64,000 bases of DNA from Abelmoschus esculentus (Eukaryota; Streptophyta; Magnoliopsida; Malvales; Malvaceae), in NCBI GenBank assembly GCA_035048815.1, contig JAUCBN010000038.1, positions 15,500,501 to 15,564,500 on the forward strand. The letters are read 5' to 3'. The notes beneath the pieces were generated by a model. That model ran no database searches and was not told where the DNA came from. It worked only from the letters and a program-made list of their open reading frames with translations. Position numbers and translations under genes: made by a program. Of this stretch, positions 1 to 10,539 are shown piece after piece. The first letter of the stretch is position 1. Every line of letters starts with the position of its first letter.

Positions 1-1506
1 GATCCTTTTTCGGTTGTGTTTTATAGTCTGAGGATTTCAAAGAAATGGCTTTATTATGTTTTTAGATCCCTTCGCATGGGTTATTTTCTCCCCCGGTCCT
101 TCGAAGTTTTAGATATGTTTCATTCTGATCCCGATTCCAACGGTAATCATCTGTAAAAATTGGTTTTACTTGTTTTTGGTCCTCCCGTGTTTTGGGTCTT
201 TTTTTTAAGGTCTTCCCCTTGGTTTAATCACTTTAGAGGTCCTTAGTTGTTTTCAAGATTTTACAATTCAGTCACCGTTCGAATGTTTTTCACTCATTTT
301 GTTTTTTTTATATTTATTTGGGCCATTGACAGAATTATCTTTCTTTTATTTTTTTATTTATTGATGCGTTTATATTACCTTTTTGTAATTATTTCTTTAT
401 TTGCTTCCATTTATGTACTTGATGCACATATTCGTATTTATCTTGCTTAGGTATTTTATTTTTGTTCTTACATTTGCTTTTTTATATGGTTAATATTTTT
501 GTCATGTATATATTTGGCCTTACCATGTTTAGATTAGCATGTCATGTATTTTTGATTATTTACATATTTGTTATTTATTTCTCTTGCCATATATTCATGC
601 TTATGTACATGTCTTTCATTTTATCTTTGTCATTGTTTATGTTGATACACTTTAGTCCTGTCACATTACATATCTATGTATATATGTATTTTGGCTTCTT
701 ATCACATGCTCATTTTAATGTTGTTCTTGTGGTCATATTATTATTGTTGTGTTTTTTTTTTCTTTTGCTTCATGTTCATGCATTATGTTTTGTTCCCATA
801 CGCATTGATTATCGTATATTTTTATTCGTATTTATTCTTGTTCGAGGACACATCTATTTCATAATTAACAGACCTTTTTAATTATGTCTTTATTCGGTCG
901 TAACGGGCCCGCGTTCCAACGAAATGGTCGCGGTGTATGTGTTACCTTCGAGCGAAGATACGGTAAAAATAAAATTGAATTCGAATATTTAAACAAATTT
1001 CAATTTAATGCCATTTTAATCCGAAAATTTAAAATTAATTAAGCGGTCATTTTGATAGAGGTGTCAATTTTTGGGCGGTTTTTAGCGCTAATACCGTTTT
1101 TTTTTAAAAATCGTAACCGACTCTCGAACCCAAACCATTTTGAATCTCTGGTTTTTACAATGTCCGGCCTACCAAAGTGGCCGGTGGCGACTCCACTCTT
1201 TTTTTTTTTAAAAAAAATCCATACTTTTAAAATTTCCTTTTTCAATCTAAAATTCCTTTTTTATCTCAAATCCCTAATTTCAACTTTCCAATTCCTATTT
1301 TTTTAAAGAATCCTAGATTTTAAATTTCTTTTAATATTTCAAAATTTCCATTTTTTGTATACAATTTAAAAACCTAATTTTTTAAATCCTAATTTTCTAA
1401 ATTTCCCCAAAATTTTATTTCAAACCCTAATTCCAATTCCACTAGTGACCCTTTTTTCCTTTTTTCCTACGCCTATTATTATTTTAAGAAATTTAGGGTC
1501 GCTACA
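1..1506 (+). repeat. 5' LTR of copy A (3' part only)
   Basis: Matches 15,362-16,878 almost base for base, including a 12-bp length difference in a T-rich tract near 350/15,715. It ends in ...GGGTCGCTACA, giving the CA end of a TG...CA LTR. Much of it is T-rich on the + strand, producing long hydrophobic-looking frames that are probably not proteins. It contains a primer-site-like sequence at 1185-1197. Confidence 0.93.
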
Positions 1507-1508
1507 GT

Positions 1509-1525
1509 TGGCGACTCCGCTGGGG
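1509..1525 (+). other. Primer binding site (tRNA-Arg type)
   Basis: TGGCGACTCCGCTGGGG lies two bases after the LTR end. From memory of plant tRNA-Arg(ACG), whose 3' end is CCCCAGTGGAGTCG plus CCA, this is complementary with one mismatch. tRNA-Arg priming is a known trait of Ogre elements. The same site occurs in copy B on the - strand (62,205-62,221). Confidence 0.85.
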
Positions 1526-2167
1526 AAATTTTTTTTAAAAACGAGTCAAGCCTTGTTTTCAAACTACCGCTTAATTAATTTCGAAAGTTTTGAATTAAAG
1601 TGGCAATTAAATTATCATTTGTTTATTAATTCGAAGCTATATCATTTCAACTCGTCTCTTTAAGTGGGGGAAAATACTAAGGCTTTCGTAAGGATATTGT
1701 TCCTTCGTATGGGCCTAGTAAAGTATCTTCGGGGCTCGACTACCCTATGTCTTCGTGGGAATATTGTTTCCCCGTATGGGCATAGCAAAAGGGTCCTCCC
1801 GGATTGAACTCGATTGAGATGAGCCTATAATGGGTGATGATCGGGGGCCTTGCTACTCTTAGAAGAGGACAACAAGGACAATTCGGGTACCTCCTAGAAC
1901 CAAAATTGCATGCAGAGAACATAGTTGACCCACCCCTTTAGAGCCATGTGGATAACCTAGTAAATTAGGTATGATGTTAGAATTTGTGTGTTTCTCTATT
2001 CTTTCATTTGCATCCTTTACCTATCCTGTTATTATTTACACTATCTGCGCTAACACATTTTTTTTGTGTTTTTTTTGTGTTTTCTTTTTTTCCTTCTCGC
2101 ATTTTTTTTTGCATTCCTTTTTAAAGGTGTTGATTCGAGTGGTTTGCCCACATTGAGAGGTTTTATT
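1526..2167 (+). other. Untranslated leader of copy A
   Basis: No supportable gene. The stretch contains imperfectly repeated phrases built on 'cgtatgggc' near 1,707 and 1,772. It ends with a long pyrimidine tract (about 2,058-2,125) immediately before an AG, which resembles a splice acceptor just upstream of ORF1. The corresponding leader in copy B is 61,594-62,204. Whether it is spliced cannot be decided here. Confidence 0.6.
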
Positions 2168-4461
2168 ATGGATAAAAGTCTTCTAGGTTCCCAAGATAAG
2201 AACTCAGCAATCCGACATTGGTCCGAAGTCAATCAAAAAGCCTTTGGAGACAGCCAACCAAGTGAGCACATAGTGCCCGGTTATACGTATGTCAGTCTAC
2301 AACAGAACGATCTGTATAAGCTAAAAGGAATATGGGAAAATTGGGAAGCGAGAGTACAAAACTTGTTCCGTGAGAATTATGGGGATATAGCTCAGTTAAT
2401 ATATATTTGAATTAACCAGCCTTTGCTTAGAGCCGCTTTTCAGTTCTGGAATCCTGCTTTATGCTGTTTCACCTTCAATGGAAATGATTTGATGCCCATA
2501 ATAGAAGAATACACAACTTTGATTAATAGAAGGAATGTCAACAAGGATTGGATCTATTCGAAGCCTCCTAAGTCTCAGAACTATCATTCGAAGTTGAGTT
2601 CTCTAGCTGGAATGAGTGATGCGTGGGCCAAAAGAACAATTCAGGTTCGGGGAGAAAGTATCGCGTTTTCATGGGAGAGCATTCGAGATATAATACCTGT
2701 GCATCCAGATGAGAAAATGAAGATGGATTTATTTGCCATAGGCATATACGGGTTGGTGATTTTTCCTTGGGTGTTGGGTAACATAGACGTGGCTATTCTT
2801 GATTTGTTCGATCGTTTAAAGAAGAAGGCTAATCTGGTAATGGCCATATTGACAGAAACTGTCATTTCTTTGAATGCTTGTCGGAAATATGAAGAAAAAC
2901 GTTTTAAAGGGTGTGCACAACTTCTTCAGATATGGATACAGAGTCACTTTTGGAAGGAGCCAACCCAGGTCTTGTTTGGTATCTTTCAGGGAAGTTTCTC
3001 CCCAATACGAGAATATTTAGCTAGAAAGTGGCGAGAGGATCTCGATAAAAGAAAATGGTCAAAAATCTTCAGGAATTTGCAGGATGATGACATCGTGTGG
3101 AGAGTCTCGTGGATGAGTCATGAGTTTCGTTTCCTTTACAGAGTCGGTGATTACAATTGGGTCATGATGATTGGCTTACATGGAGGAATTGCCTGTGCTC
3201 CCCTTCTAGTATCTAGACAGTTTGGATCTCGTCAATTTATTTCTTTTACGGCAGGTTTGAGTGAAGCCGAGTTCCCTTTTAAGAATGAGTATCGACCTAA
3301 GGTCCAAAAGATAACAAGGGCGTGGGGTTACTGTTACCGTATTCGAGTAGAAGGAAGTAATCAAGGAATGACCACACCGGATTATGACCTTTGGAGACAT
3401 ATCAGGGTTAATGACAAAATCCCGATATCCGACCACGGGCCTACAATGACGGTGGAGGAGTACATGCGCATTGTCCCTTCTGAAGCCGATATACTAAGAA
3501 GTGAGATGGATGAAGTCAAAAAACAGATGGAGGAAATGAAAGCCCAGTATGCGGAAGAACTATACAAAGTAAGTTTGGATCTCGATATCAAGGATGGGAC
3601 AATTAAACAGCTAAAGAAGGCTAATGAAGATTTGAGTGAGAAAAATGCCCTCTACCAGAAAGACACCATCAAGCTGTATACTCAGGTACAAACTGCTAAC
3701 CGAAAGAAATTTCTCGCTGTGGAAAGGGAAAGGATGAATGAGATTCGTATCCTAGAAGAAGAAAAGGAAAGGAGTAAGCAAGCCATGAATAAGGAAATAG
3801 AAATCCGAGAGGCTGAAATTGAGAAAGAAAAGAGGGATGCTAGAAGAGCAATCAACCAAGAGAGGGAAAGGTACCGGGAAGAAAAAGAGAAAGGAAAATA
3901 AACCGTAGTATGGGAAAGGGAAAATACTAACGCGTGGAAAAGAAGGGCTCAGGAAAATAAGAACCGTTTCTATGAGATGCAAGATCTGTATGTCTCTACT
4001 TCTGAAATTCTGAAACAGTGTCAAGCTCGGAATGCTCTGTTGGAACACAAGGTCGAGGATTTGGATCGCTCTTTAGAGAAATATGTAGCCAGAAATGGGT
4101 TTTTGGAATTACAGCTCAGTCAACAAGAGAACGCATCGCTTCAAGCACGGATAAGAGAGTTAGAAGCCAAGGTTCAAGACTATTTGGGACGGCTAGTGGT
4201 CCTCGAGGGGGCTGCACAAGGGGGGATAATTATTGGTTGCGTCGTCTTCATGATGCCACCCGCATGATACAAGACCGAGATGATTACAACACCACTCTAA
4301 TGGTGCAAGTACAAGAAGTGGCCCAATATGTGAAAAACCTAGCCGCGGAAGCTGAGGCCTTAACACCCTTTATGGCACAGGACATGAAGGAAGTCGTCCG
4401 ATTCATTCAACTACTCAAAGCAATTCAAGATTTAGGAACTAGGGCCGACGCCTATTTGTAG
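2168..4461 (+). pseudogene. ORF1 of Ogre-type element (DUF7745-like plus coiled coil), broken
   Basis: Extra ORF upstream of gag, of unknown function. I chose the ATG at 2168 (MDKSLLG) because copy B has the same start and it follows the pyrimidine tract. The N-terminal half (about 2168-2950) resembles the plant DUF7745/plant-mobile-domain group: W-rich, with motifs such as GYTYVSLQQND and RGESIAFSW. From about 3,480 it becomes a long charged coiled coil rich in E, K, R and Q, ending ...LGTRADAYL. It is interrupted by TGA at 2408, TAA near 3899 (CAA in copy B) and a 2-base loss near 4,220 that shifts the frame. Copy B reads through the first two positions, showing the ancestral frame was continuous. 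Role is not established; an RNA- or host-interacting accessory protein is only a guess. Confidence 0.8.
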
Positions 4462-4713
4462 TTTCTATTTCCCTTTGTAATGAAGACTTTTTTAAAGTTT
4501 AATGAAAGTTGGTTCAAGGACGATCACTAAATGAGTCAACACCTTTACTTGCATATCTTTTTCTTTTTTGAAGCATTTCATCATTTGCATGCATCCATTC
4601 ATACATTTTATATGCATTAATCATGTATACAATTAAATTAACCCAGAAAATGTTGTAAAACAGAATTTGCAATCATTCTGCATCAATATTGCACTCGATC
4701 TCAAGTGAGAAAA
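4462..4713 (+). other. Spacer between ORF1 and gag
   Basis: Short untranslated gap, conserved in both copies and in the inverted fragment at the window end (63,706-63,955). It is rich in TGCAT repeats (tttgcatgcatccattcatac). I see no gene in it. Confidence 0.6.
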
Positions 4714-6886
4714 ATGGAAGAACACTTCAGTAGGTTAGAAGCAGATCTGAGAAGCCAGATAGAAAGATCGTAGTTGGAATTGAAAGAATCCATGTTGAAA
4801 GCTCAGCAAGACATGCTGGAACAGCTCACCCAAATGTTAGGACTTAAGCCATCAGACGATGCGAAAGGAAAAGGAACGGTAGAGAATCCGCTTCAAGCCG
4901 GGATAGAACCAGCATATTCCCCCATTGTTATCGGCTCAGCCCCTGTCCCACAAAAGGGAGCGACGTTTAGTTTCTGAGCCGGAACATCGATCCAGAATCC
5001 GTTATTTGGAATGGCTGAAAGTGATGAGAATGCTGGCGACAATGTGCCTGATTTGGATGAGCTCGAGAAATTCAGTAAAGTAAAAGCAGAATTCTCTAAA
5101 CAACTCGAGGAAACTAGGAAAGACCTTGAAGAAAAGCTCCGAGTTAGAGAAGTGGAGGAGGATTCTCTTGGTTTGAACGCGGGCGACCTTAGCCTAGTCC
5201 CCGATGTAGAGATTCCCTCGAAATTCAGAACACCTGAGTTTGAAAAATATGACGACACAACATGCCCCACCGCACATGTGACCATGTTCTGTCGGACGAT
5301 GGCCGGATTTACCAGCAATGAAAAGCTTCTCATTCACTGCTTCCAAGATAGCTTGATAGGATCCGCGGTGAGATGGTATAATCAGTTGACCCGTGCACAG
5401 ATTAAGTTATGGAAAGACTTAGCAAAAGCTTTCATTGATCAATACAAGCATGTTACTGATATGATTCCCAACAGACTCATATTGCATAATCTAGAACAGA
5501 AGAAAAGTGAAAGCCTTCGTGAATATGCTCAGCGATGGCGAGATCTCGCGGCACAAGTACAGCCCCCACTTCGTGAAAACGAAATCACTCCCATGTTTGT
5601 GGATACTTTGAAAGGAGTGTTGTACGATCGACTAATCAGTAACCCGATAAGTAACTTTACCGAATTGGTCATGACCGGTGAGCGCATTGAGGCAGCCATC
5701 AAAAGTGGTAGGATTGAGGGAGGTGAGCCCCCCCCAAAAGCAATTTAAGAGAAAGGAGCATGAAGTAAATGCCTTCGAAACATGTCAAAATTTAACAATA
5801 TCGCAACCGCAACCGGCCAGCAATACTCAGGGAGGCGGTAGAAGAGATGATAGGAAGCCGAAGAAAGAATTCGAGAAGACGACCTTCACCCCTATCCAGA
5901 TCCCGTACAAGGAGTTGTACGTTCAGTTACACAAAGCTGATTTGGTGCGACCTTTCCATGTGACTCCTTTCAGTCCACCATATCCAGCATGGTATGATGC
6001 AAAAGCACATTGCGAATATCATGTCGGCGTTCCTGGTCATAACATTGAGAACTGTATAGCTTTCAAGAAGCTTGTTCAGAATTTGTTGAATACGGGAGTC
6101 TTACAATTGGGAGAACCAAGTACCACTAGTAACCCGCTTCCTAACCACGGGAATCAGGGGATTAATAGTATCGAAAAAGAATCCCCTAAAAAGGCCATGT
6201 CTATGGTGTCAGAGATACGATCCCCTTTAAGGTGGGTGTTCCGACATTTGTGCATGACACGTCTAATTGACCGAGGGATGGTAATTGTAAAGGAGGGATG
6301 CGGTCGATACTGTGAATATCATCAGTCTAGTGATCATGACATCCAAGCTTGCTCAGAATTTCGTAGTAAGGTGCAAGTACTCATGGATACCAAAGAAATC
6401 GAGTTCTTTGCAAAATGCGAGGAGGAAAAGCCAGAAATCTGTATGACGGACATTCCAGGCAACAAATACACAGCTCGGAGACCCTTTATCATCAGTCTTA
6501 GGATGGACGAAGAGGGGTCTTCTAGCCAAAATGCTCCGAGACTCATAATTTCTTCTCCCTCGACCTTTCCCTTTAAAAGCACAAAGAGGGTGCCTTGGAA
6601 TTACACCGCCAATATCTCTGCACCTGGAAATCCAGGAACGCAAGAAGCAGTTACACCAGAAGAGGGGAGGCCGGTTCAGGAAGGTGATGTATTGGGGCAG
6701 AACTCCGAAATAGTGAATGAAGTAGGGCACTTTACAAGGAGCGGGAGATGTTATTCCCCTCAGGAGGAGAAAAGACCCGACGAACAAAAGGGTAAGGGAA
6801 AACTCATTGAGCCAGAATCAATAAAAGTATTCGGGGATGATCGCCCCCCAAAGATTCTCGAGCCAGTGATTGAGGCTCAGGCCTAA
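4714..6886 (+). pseudogene. gag: gag of copy A, broken
   Basis: Encodes the structural capsid-nucleocapsid protein that packages element RNA. The start at 4714 (MEEHFSRL) is shared with copy B. The N-terminus is a coiled coil. A Retrotrans_gag capsid domain lies at about 5,200-5,700, with motifs VTMFCRTMAGF, AVRWYNQL and LREYAQRWRDLA. Two Cys/His motifs follow (CEYHVGVPGHNIENC at about 6,010; CEYHQSSDHDIQAC at about 6,310), probably nucleocapsid-like. It is broken by TAG near 4771 (CAG in copy B), TGA near 4975 (CGA in copy B), a frame change near 5,730 in a run of eight C, and TAA near 6884 (CAA in copy B). Gag and protease were probably one frame originally. Copy B lacks most of the capsid domain. 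Confidence 0.88.
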
Positions 6887-7597
6887 AAATTTTTAAGGTT
6901 CCTGAAGCACAGTGAGTACAATGTGGTTGATCAACTTCGAAAGCAACCGGCCAGAATCACGGTGCTCGACCTGTTGCTGAATTCGGAAAAGCACCGAGAA
7001 GCATTGCTAAAGGTGTTGAATCAAACTTTTGTGGAACAAGATATCACTGTCAAGAAGCTTGATCAGATTGTAAACCACATAGCTGCTGATAATTATATCA
7101 CTTTCAGTGATGATGAAATCCCAGAAGAAGGAAGAGGTTCAACTAAAGCTCTCAATATCACAACTCACTGCAAGGGGCATGTTTTGCTAGGAGTGCTCAT
7201 CGATAATGGGTCCGCCCTTAATGTTATTCCCATGGCTACTTTACAACGACTGCCCATTGATAACTCTCACATGAAATTTTGTCAAAACACTGTACGGGCA
7301 TTTGACGACACTCAGCGGGAAGTGGCCGGGAAGAGTGAGATACCCCTGCTTATAGGCCCTATCGAATATGTTACAGAATTCGTGGTTATGGATATCCAAC
7401 CGTCTTACAATTGCTTATTAGGGAGGCCATGGATTCATGCAGCTGGGGCTGTCCCTTTTTCTCTTCATCAGAAGCTGAAATATGTGATGGAAGAAAAACT
7501 TGTGACAGTCAACGCGGAACAAGACGTTATTGCTGCTGTAACTTCGGATGTTCCCTATGTTCCCCCCGCTGAAGATGCTCTAGAATGTTCCTTTTGA
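6887..7597 (+). pseudogene. Retropepsin-like protease region of copy A
   Basis: Aspartic protease that cuts the gag-pol polyprotein. The active-site motif reads DNGSALNVIP (about 7,202-7,231); in this lineage D-N-G replaces the usual D-S/T-G. The conserved downstream motif YNCLLGRPWIH is at about 7,409-7,441. The frame ends at a TGA near 7,596 where copy B has CGA, so the break is a single C-to-T change. In copy B the matching region is 56,780-57,460 on the - strand. The domain assignment is firm; activity is not expected because the polyprotein is interrupted upstream and downstream. Confidence 0.85.
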
Positions 7598-7600
7598 GCC

Positions 7601-8157
7601 TTGGAATTCATCAATACCACTTTTGTGGCGGAGGGGAGTCGGATTCCAACCCCGAGATATTCAAACTGCACTAAGATGGTAGTGATTGAGACTGTTGGAA
7701 AAGGAGCTAGGAAAGGGAGAGGACTCGGAAAGAACTTACAAGGATGTCTGAAAGTTAGAAGTGTTATTGACAAGAAAGATAGGTTTGGGTTAGGCTTTCA
7801 CCCTACCTATCTGCAAAGGAAACAAGAAAGAAAGAGGAGGGAGGAGCAAAGAAGGGCCCGACTCAGGGGAGAAGACACCCCATGGAAACCGATAACCAAA
7901 ATTGATCTTAAGAATAGTTTCACCTTCGGAGGGATTGAAAATTCTGAGGAGAAAGTGCACCAAGCCAATTTAGAAGGAGAGAAGTTTTATGAGGATGAGC
8001 TTATGAGTGAAATTTTTGAAATGATGGATGTGAATATGATCTCCCAGAATGCTAAGGGAAAGTCTGCTCTATTTGTCATTCGTCCATGTCTTCCGGATAA
8101 AAAGCTCAACAATTGGACAAGCATCGATCTGCCTGTAGTTGCTAAGAATGAATCAAA
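7601..8157 (+). pseudogene. G-patch-like segment between protease and RT
   Basis: Basic region carrying GKGARKGRGLGKNLQG (about 7,696-7,743), which matches a G-patch: glycine-spaced, followed by a charged stretch (QRKQERKRREEQRR). G-patch domains bind RNA or RNA-helicase partners and occur in some retroviral and plant Tat-lineage polyproteins. The continuous frame ends at a TAA at 8,159-8,161. That stop falls inside the proposed intron at 8,158-8,393, so splicing would remove it and join this segment to RT. In copy B this segment ends early, at a TGG-to-TAG change near 56,259. Confidence 0.7.
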
Positions 8158-8393
8158 GTAATGTCTAAAAAACACCTCCCATTCGCTGTAGCCCCAAAGC
8201 AATGGGATTTCTTTGTAAAGGGCATCTATGTTAATCTGTATTTCAATGAAAACAAAGGGCTTCACACTCTTTTTCTCAAATGGCAAACAATCTTCTTTTC
8301 ATACATTTTGTTCCTTACATTCTTTATCTCTTTATTTTTTATTTGTAAAATATGTATACTATTTCCCAACATAGGAAATTTAAATTCTTGCAG
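8158..8393 (+). other. Probable Ogre-type intron between protease and RT
   Basis: GT at 8,158 (AAA|GTAATG) and a pyrimidine-rich acceptor ending TTCTTGCAG at 8,393 bound a 236-bp AT-rich segment. Splicing would remove the stop at 8,159 and join the upstream frame to the RT frame in phase. A spliced intron at this position is a described property of Ogre elements. Copy B lost the whole segment. Transcript evidence is needed to prove splicing. Confidence 0.7.
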
Positions 8394-9590
8394 GTTCGAT
8401 AATATCGATTGTATGAATGATACTGAACTTAATCTTGTACCGAATTTCGAACAACCCGTACTTGTCGCAGAAGCCGAAGAAGAGGAAGAGGAGTTAGAGA
8501 TCCCCGACGAGTTAATAAGGTTGTTGGCCAGTGAGGAAAAGCAGATACTGCCCCATCAAGAGGATCTGGAGATAATAAATTTGGGATCCGAAGAAGAAAG
8601 AAGAGAGATAAAAATAGGTACCACTTTAGCACCAGACTCCAGGGAAAAATTAATTGGGTTGCTTTCGGAGTTTAAAGATGTTTTTGCTTGGACGTATCAA
8701 GATATGCCAGGTCTAAATACAGATATTGTTGTACACAAGCTACCTACACGACCAGAGAATAAGCCCGTCCAACAAAAGCTCCGTAGGTTGAGAACGGATA
8801 TGTTGTTGAGAATTAGAGAAGAAGTAAGAAAGCAGTTCGAAGCCGAGTTCTTGAAAGTAGCAAAGTACCCAGAGTGGGTCGCGAATATCGTGCCAGTACC
8901 CAAAAAGGATGGGAAAGTACGTATGTGCGTAGATTATCGTGATCTCAATAAAGCCAGTCCAAAAGACAATTTTCCTCTCCCGTATATTGACACCCTGGTT
9001 GATAATACTACGGGGCACTCATGGTTTTCTTTTATGGACGGTTTTTCGGGTTATAATCAGATCAAGATGTGCCCTGATGACATAGAAAAAACCACCTTCG
9101 TGACACTGTGGGGCACGTTCTGCTATAAAGTAATGCCTTTTGGGTTGAAGAATGTCGGGGCCACATATCAAAGAGCAATGGTGACTCTTTTTCACGACAT
9201 GATGCACAAAGAGATTAAAGTGTATATGGATGATATGATCGCCAAATCCAAGACGGAGAATGAACATATTCAGAATCTGCAAAAGTTGTTTCTGAGGTTA
9301 AGAAACTATCAGTTGAAGCTCAATCCCGCCAAATGTACTTTCGCGGTAACATCCGAAAAACTCATCGAGTTCGTAGTCAGCCGAAGAGGGATAGAAATTG
9401 ATCCGGATAAGGTCAAAGCCATAAGGGACCTTCCGCCACCGCAAACCCAAAAGGAAGTTTGTGGTTTCTTAGGGAGGCTGAACTACATCTCCCGTTTCAT
9501 ATCTCAGTTAACAGATAAGTGTGACCCTATTTTTAGACTTTTCCGTAAAAATGACCCGGGAACATGGGATGAAGATTTTCAGGCAGCGTT
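8394..9590 (+). pseudogene. pol: Reverse transcriptase of copy A
   Basis: RNA-dependent DNA polymerase of a Ty3/gypsy element. Motifs in order are VPKKDGKVRMCVDYRDLNK (about 8,894), FSFMDGFSGYNQI (about 9,028; first catalytic Asp), MPFGLKNVGATYQRAM (about 9,133) and YMDDM (about 9,223; catalytic Asp pair). All catalytic residues are present. An acidic linker (EAEEEEEELE) precedes the domain. The frame runs into RNase H and stops at a TAA near 9,706, where copy B has CAA. The RT core is intact but the polyprotein is not. Confidence 0.93.
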
Positions 9591-10060
9591 TGAGAAAGTT
9601 AAGGATTATCTAACTAAAGCCCCAGTTTTAGTGGCTCTCGTGCCTGACCGACCATTGATTTTATACCTAACAGTTTTCGAGAACTCAATGGGCTGTGTGT
9701 TAGGCTAACAAGACGAGTCAGGTAGGAAGGAGAGAGCAATCTACTATTTAAGTAAGAAGTTCACAGAAGGCGAATCTCGATATCCACAGACTCAAAAGTT
9801 GTGTTGTGCCCTGGTTTGGGCAACTAAAAAGTTGAGACAATATATGTTGTATCACACCACCTATCTGATATCACGGTCTAATCCCTTAAAAGCCCTAATG
9901 GAAGCACCGGCATTAACAGGAAAGATGGCTCGATGACAGATGCTTTTGTCTGAATTTGATATTGTGTATGTGAATCAAAAATTTTTAAAGGGCAGCGTAG
10001 TGGCCGATTTCTTGGCAAGTCGGGTTGCGAAGAATAATGAACCTCTGAACTTTGATTTCC
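9591..10060 (+). pseudogene. First RNase H (gypsy type) of copy A
   Basis: Follows RT directly. Recognisable by AIYYLSKKFTEGE, the tryptophan region CALVWATKKLRQYM and the end VVADFLASR. Interrupted by TAA near 9,706 (CAA in copy B) and TGA near 9,936 (TGG in copy B). The usual catalytic DASxxGxG pattern is replaced by ENSMGCVLG, so this domain appears degenerate, as expected in elements that carry a second RNase H. Confidence 0.78.
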
Positions 10061-10099
10061 CGGATGAAGATTTGATATTTGCCATAGCCGAGGGTGGAA

Positions 10100-10510
10100 T
10101 AACCGAAACCGCATTGCCATGGAAACTATATTTTGATGGGGCTTCCAATGCCCTTGGGCACGGCATAGGGGAAATGTTGGTCTCCCGGAGGAAGTTCATT
10201 ATCCGCTCACGAGCAGGTTAAATTTCTTTTGCACTAATAATATGGCAGAATATGAAGCCTGTATAATGGGTCTATATGCAGCTATCGAACGAAAGGTTCG
10301 TGTCTTTCAGGTGTTCGGAGACTCTTCGCTAGTCATTTATCAGTTACGACAAGAGTGGGAGACCAAGGACCCCAAGTTGATCAAGTATTATAATCTGATT
10401 CAGGATTTGATTCAAAATTTTAAAAAAATCAGTTTTGAATATTTGCCGAGGGAGGATAACCAAATGGCAGATGCTTTGGCCACTCTGGCCGCGACTTTCA
10501 AGACAAACAC
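10100..10510 (+). pseudogene. Second (archaeal-like) RNase H of copy A
   Basis: An additional RNase H between the first one and integrase. It has the catalytic starts FDGASNALGHGIG (about 10,130) and NMAEYEACIMGLYAA (about 10,240), the motif FGDSSLVIYQL, and the end REDNQMADALATLA (about 10,452). Acquisition of an archaeal-like RNase H is a known trait of the Tat/Ogre lineage. A one-base loss near 10,187 (CTCCCGG, against CTCCCCGG in copy B) shifts the frame between the first and second catalytic motifs. Confidence 0.8.
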
Positions 10511-10539
10511 AAAGGCTCGAATGAGATCATTAGAGATGC

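Noticed and set aside
462..881. 139-aa hydrophobic open frame in the LTR, also at 15,836-16,255
   Set aside because: The two are copies of the same LTR, so their agreement is not independent conservation. The frame is a product of T-rich sequence and has no recognisable domain.
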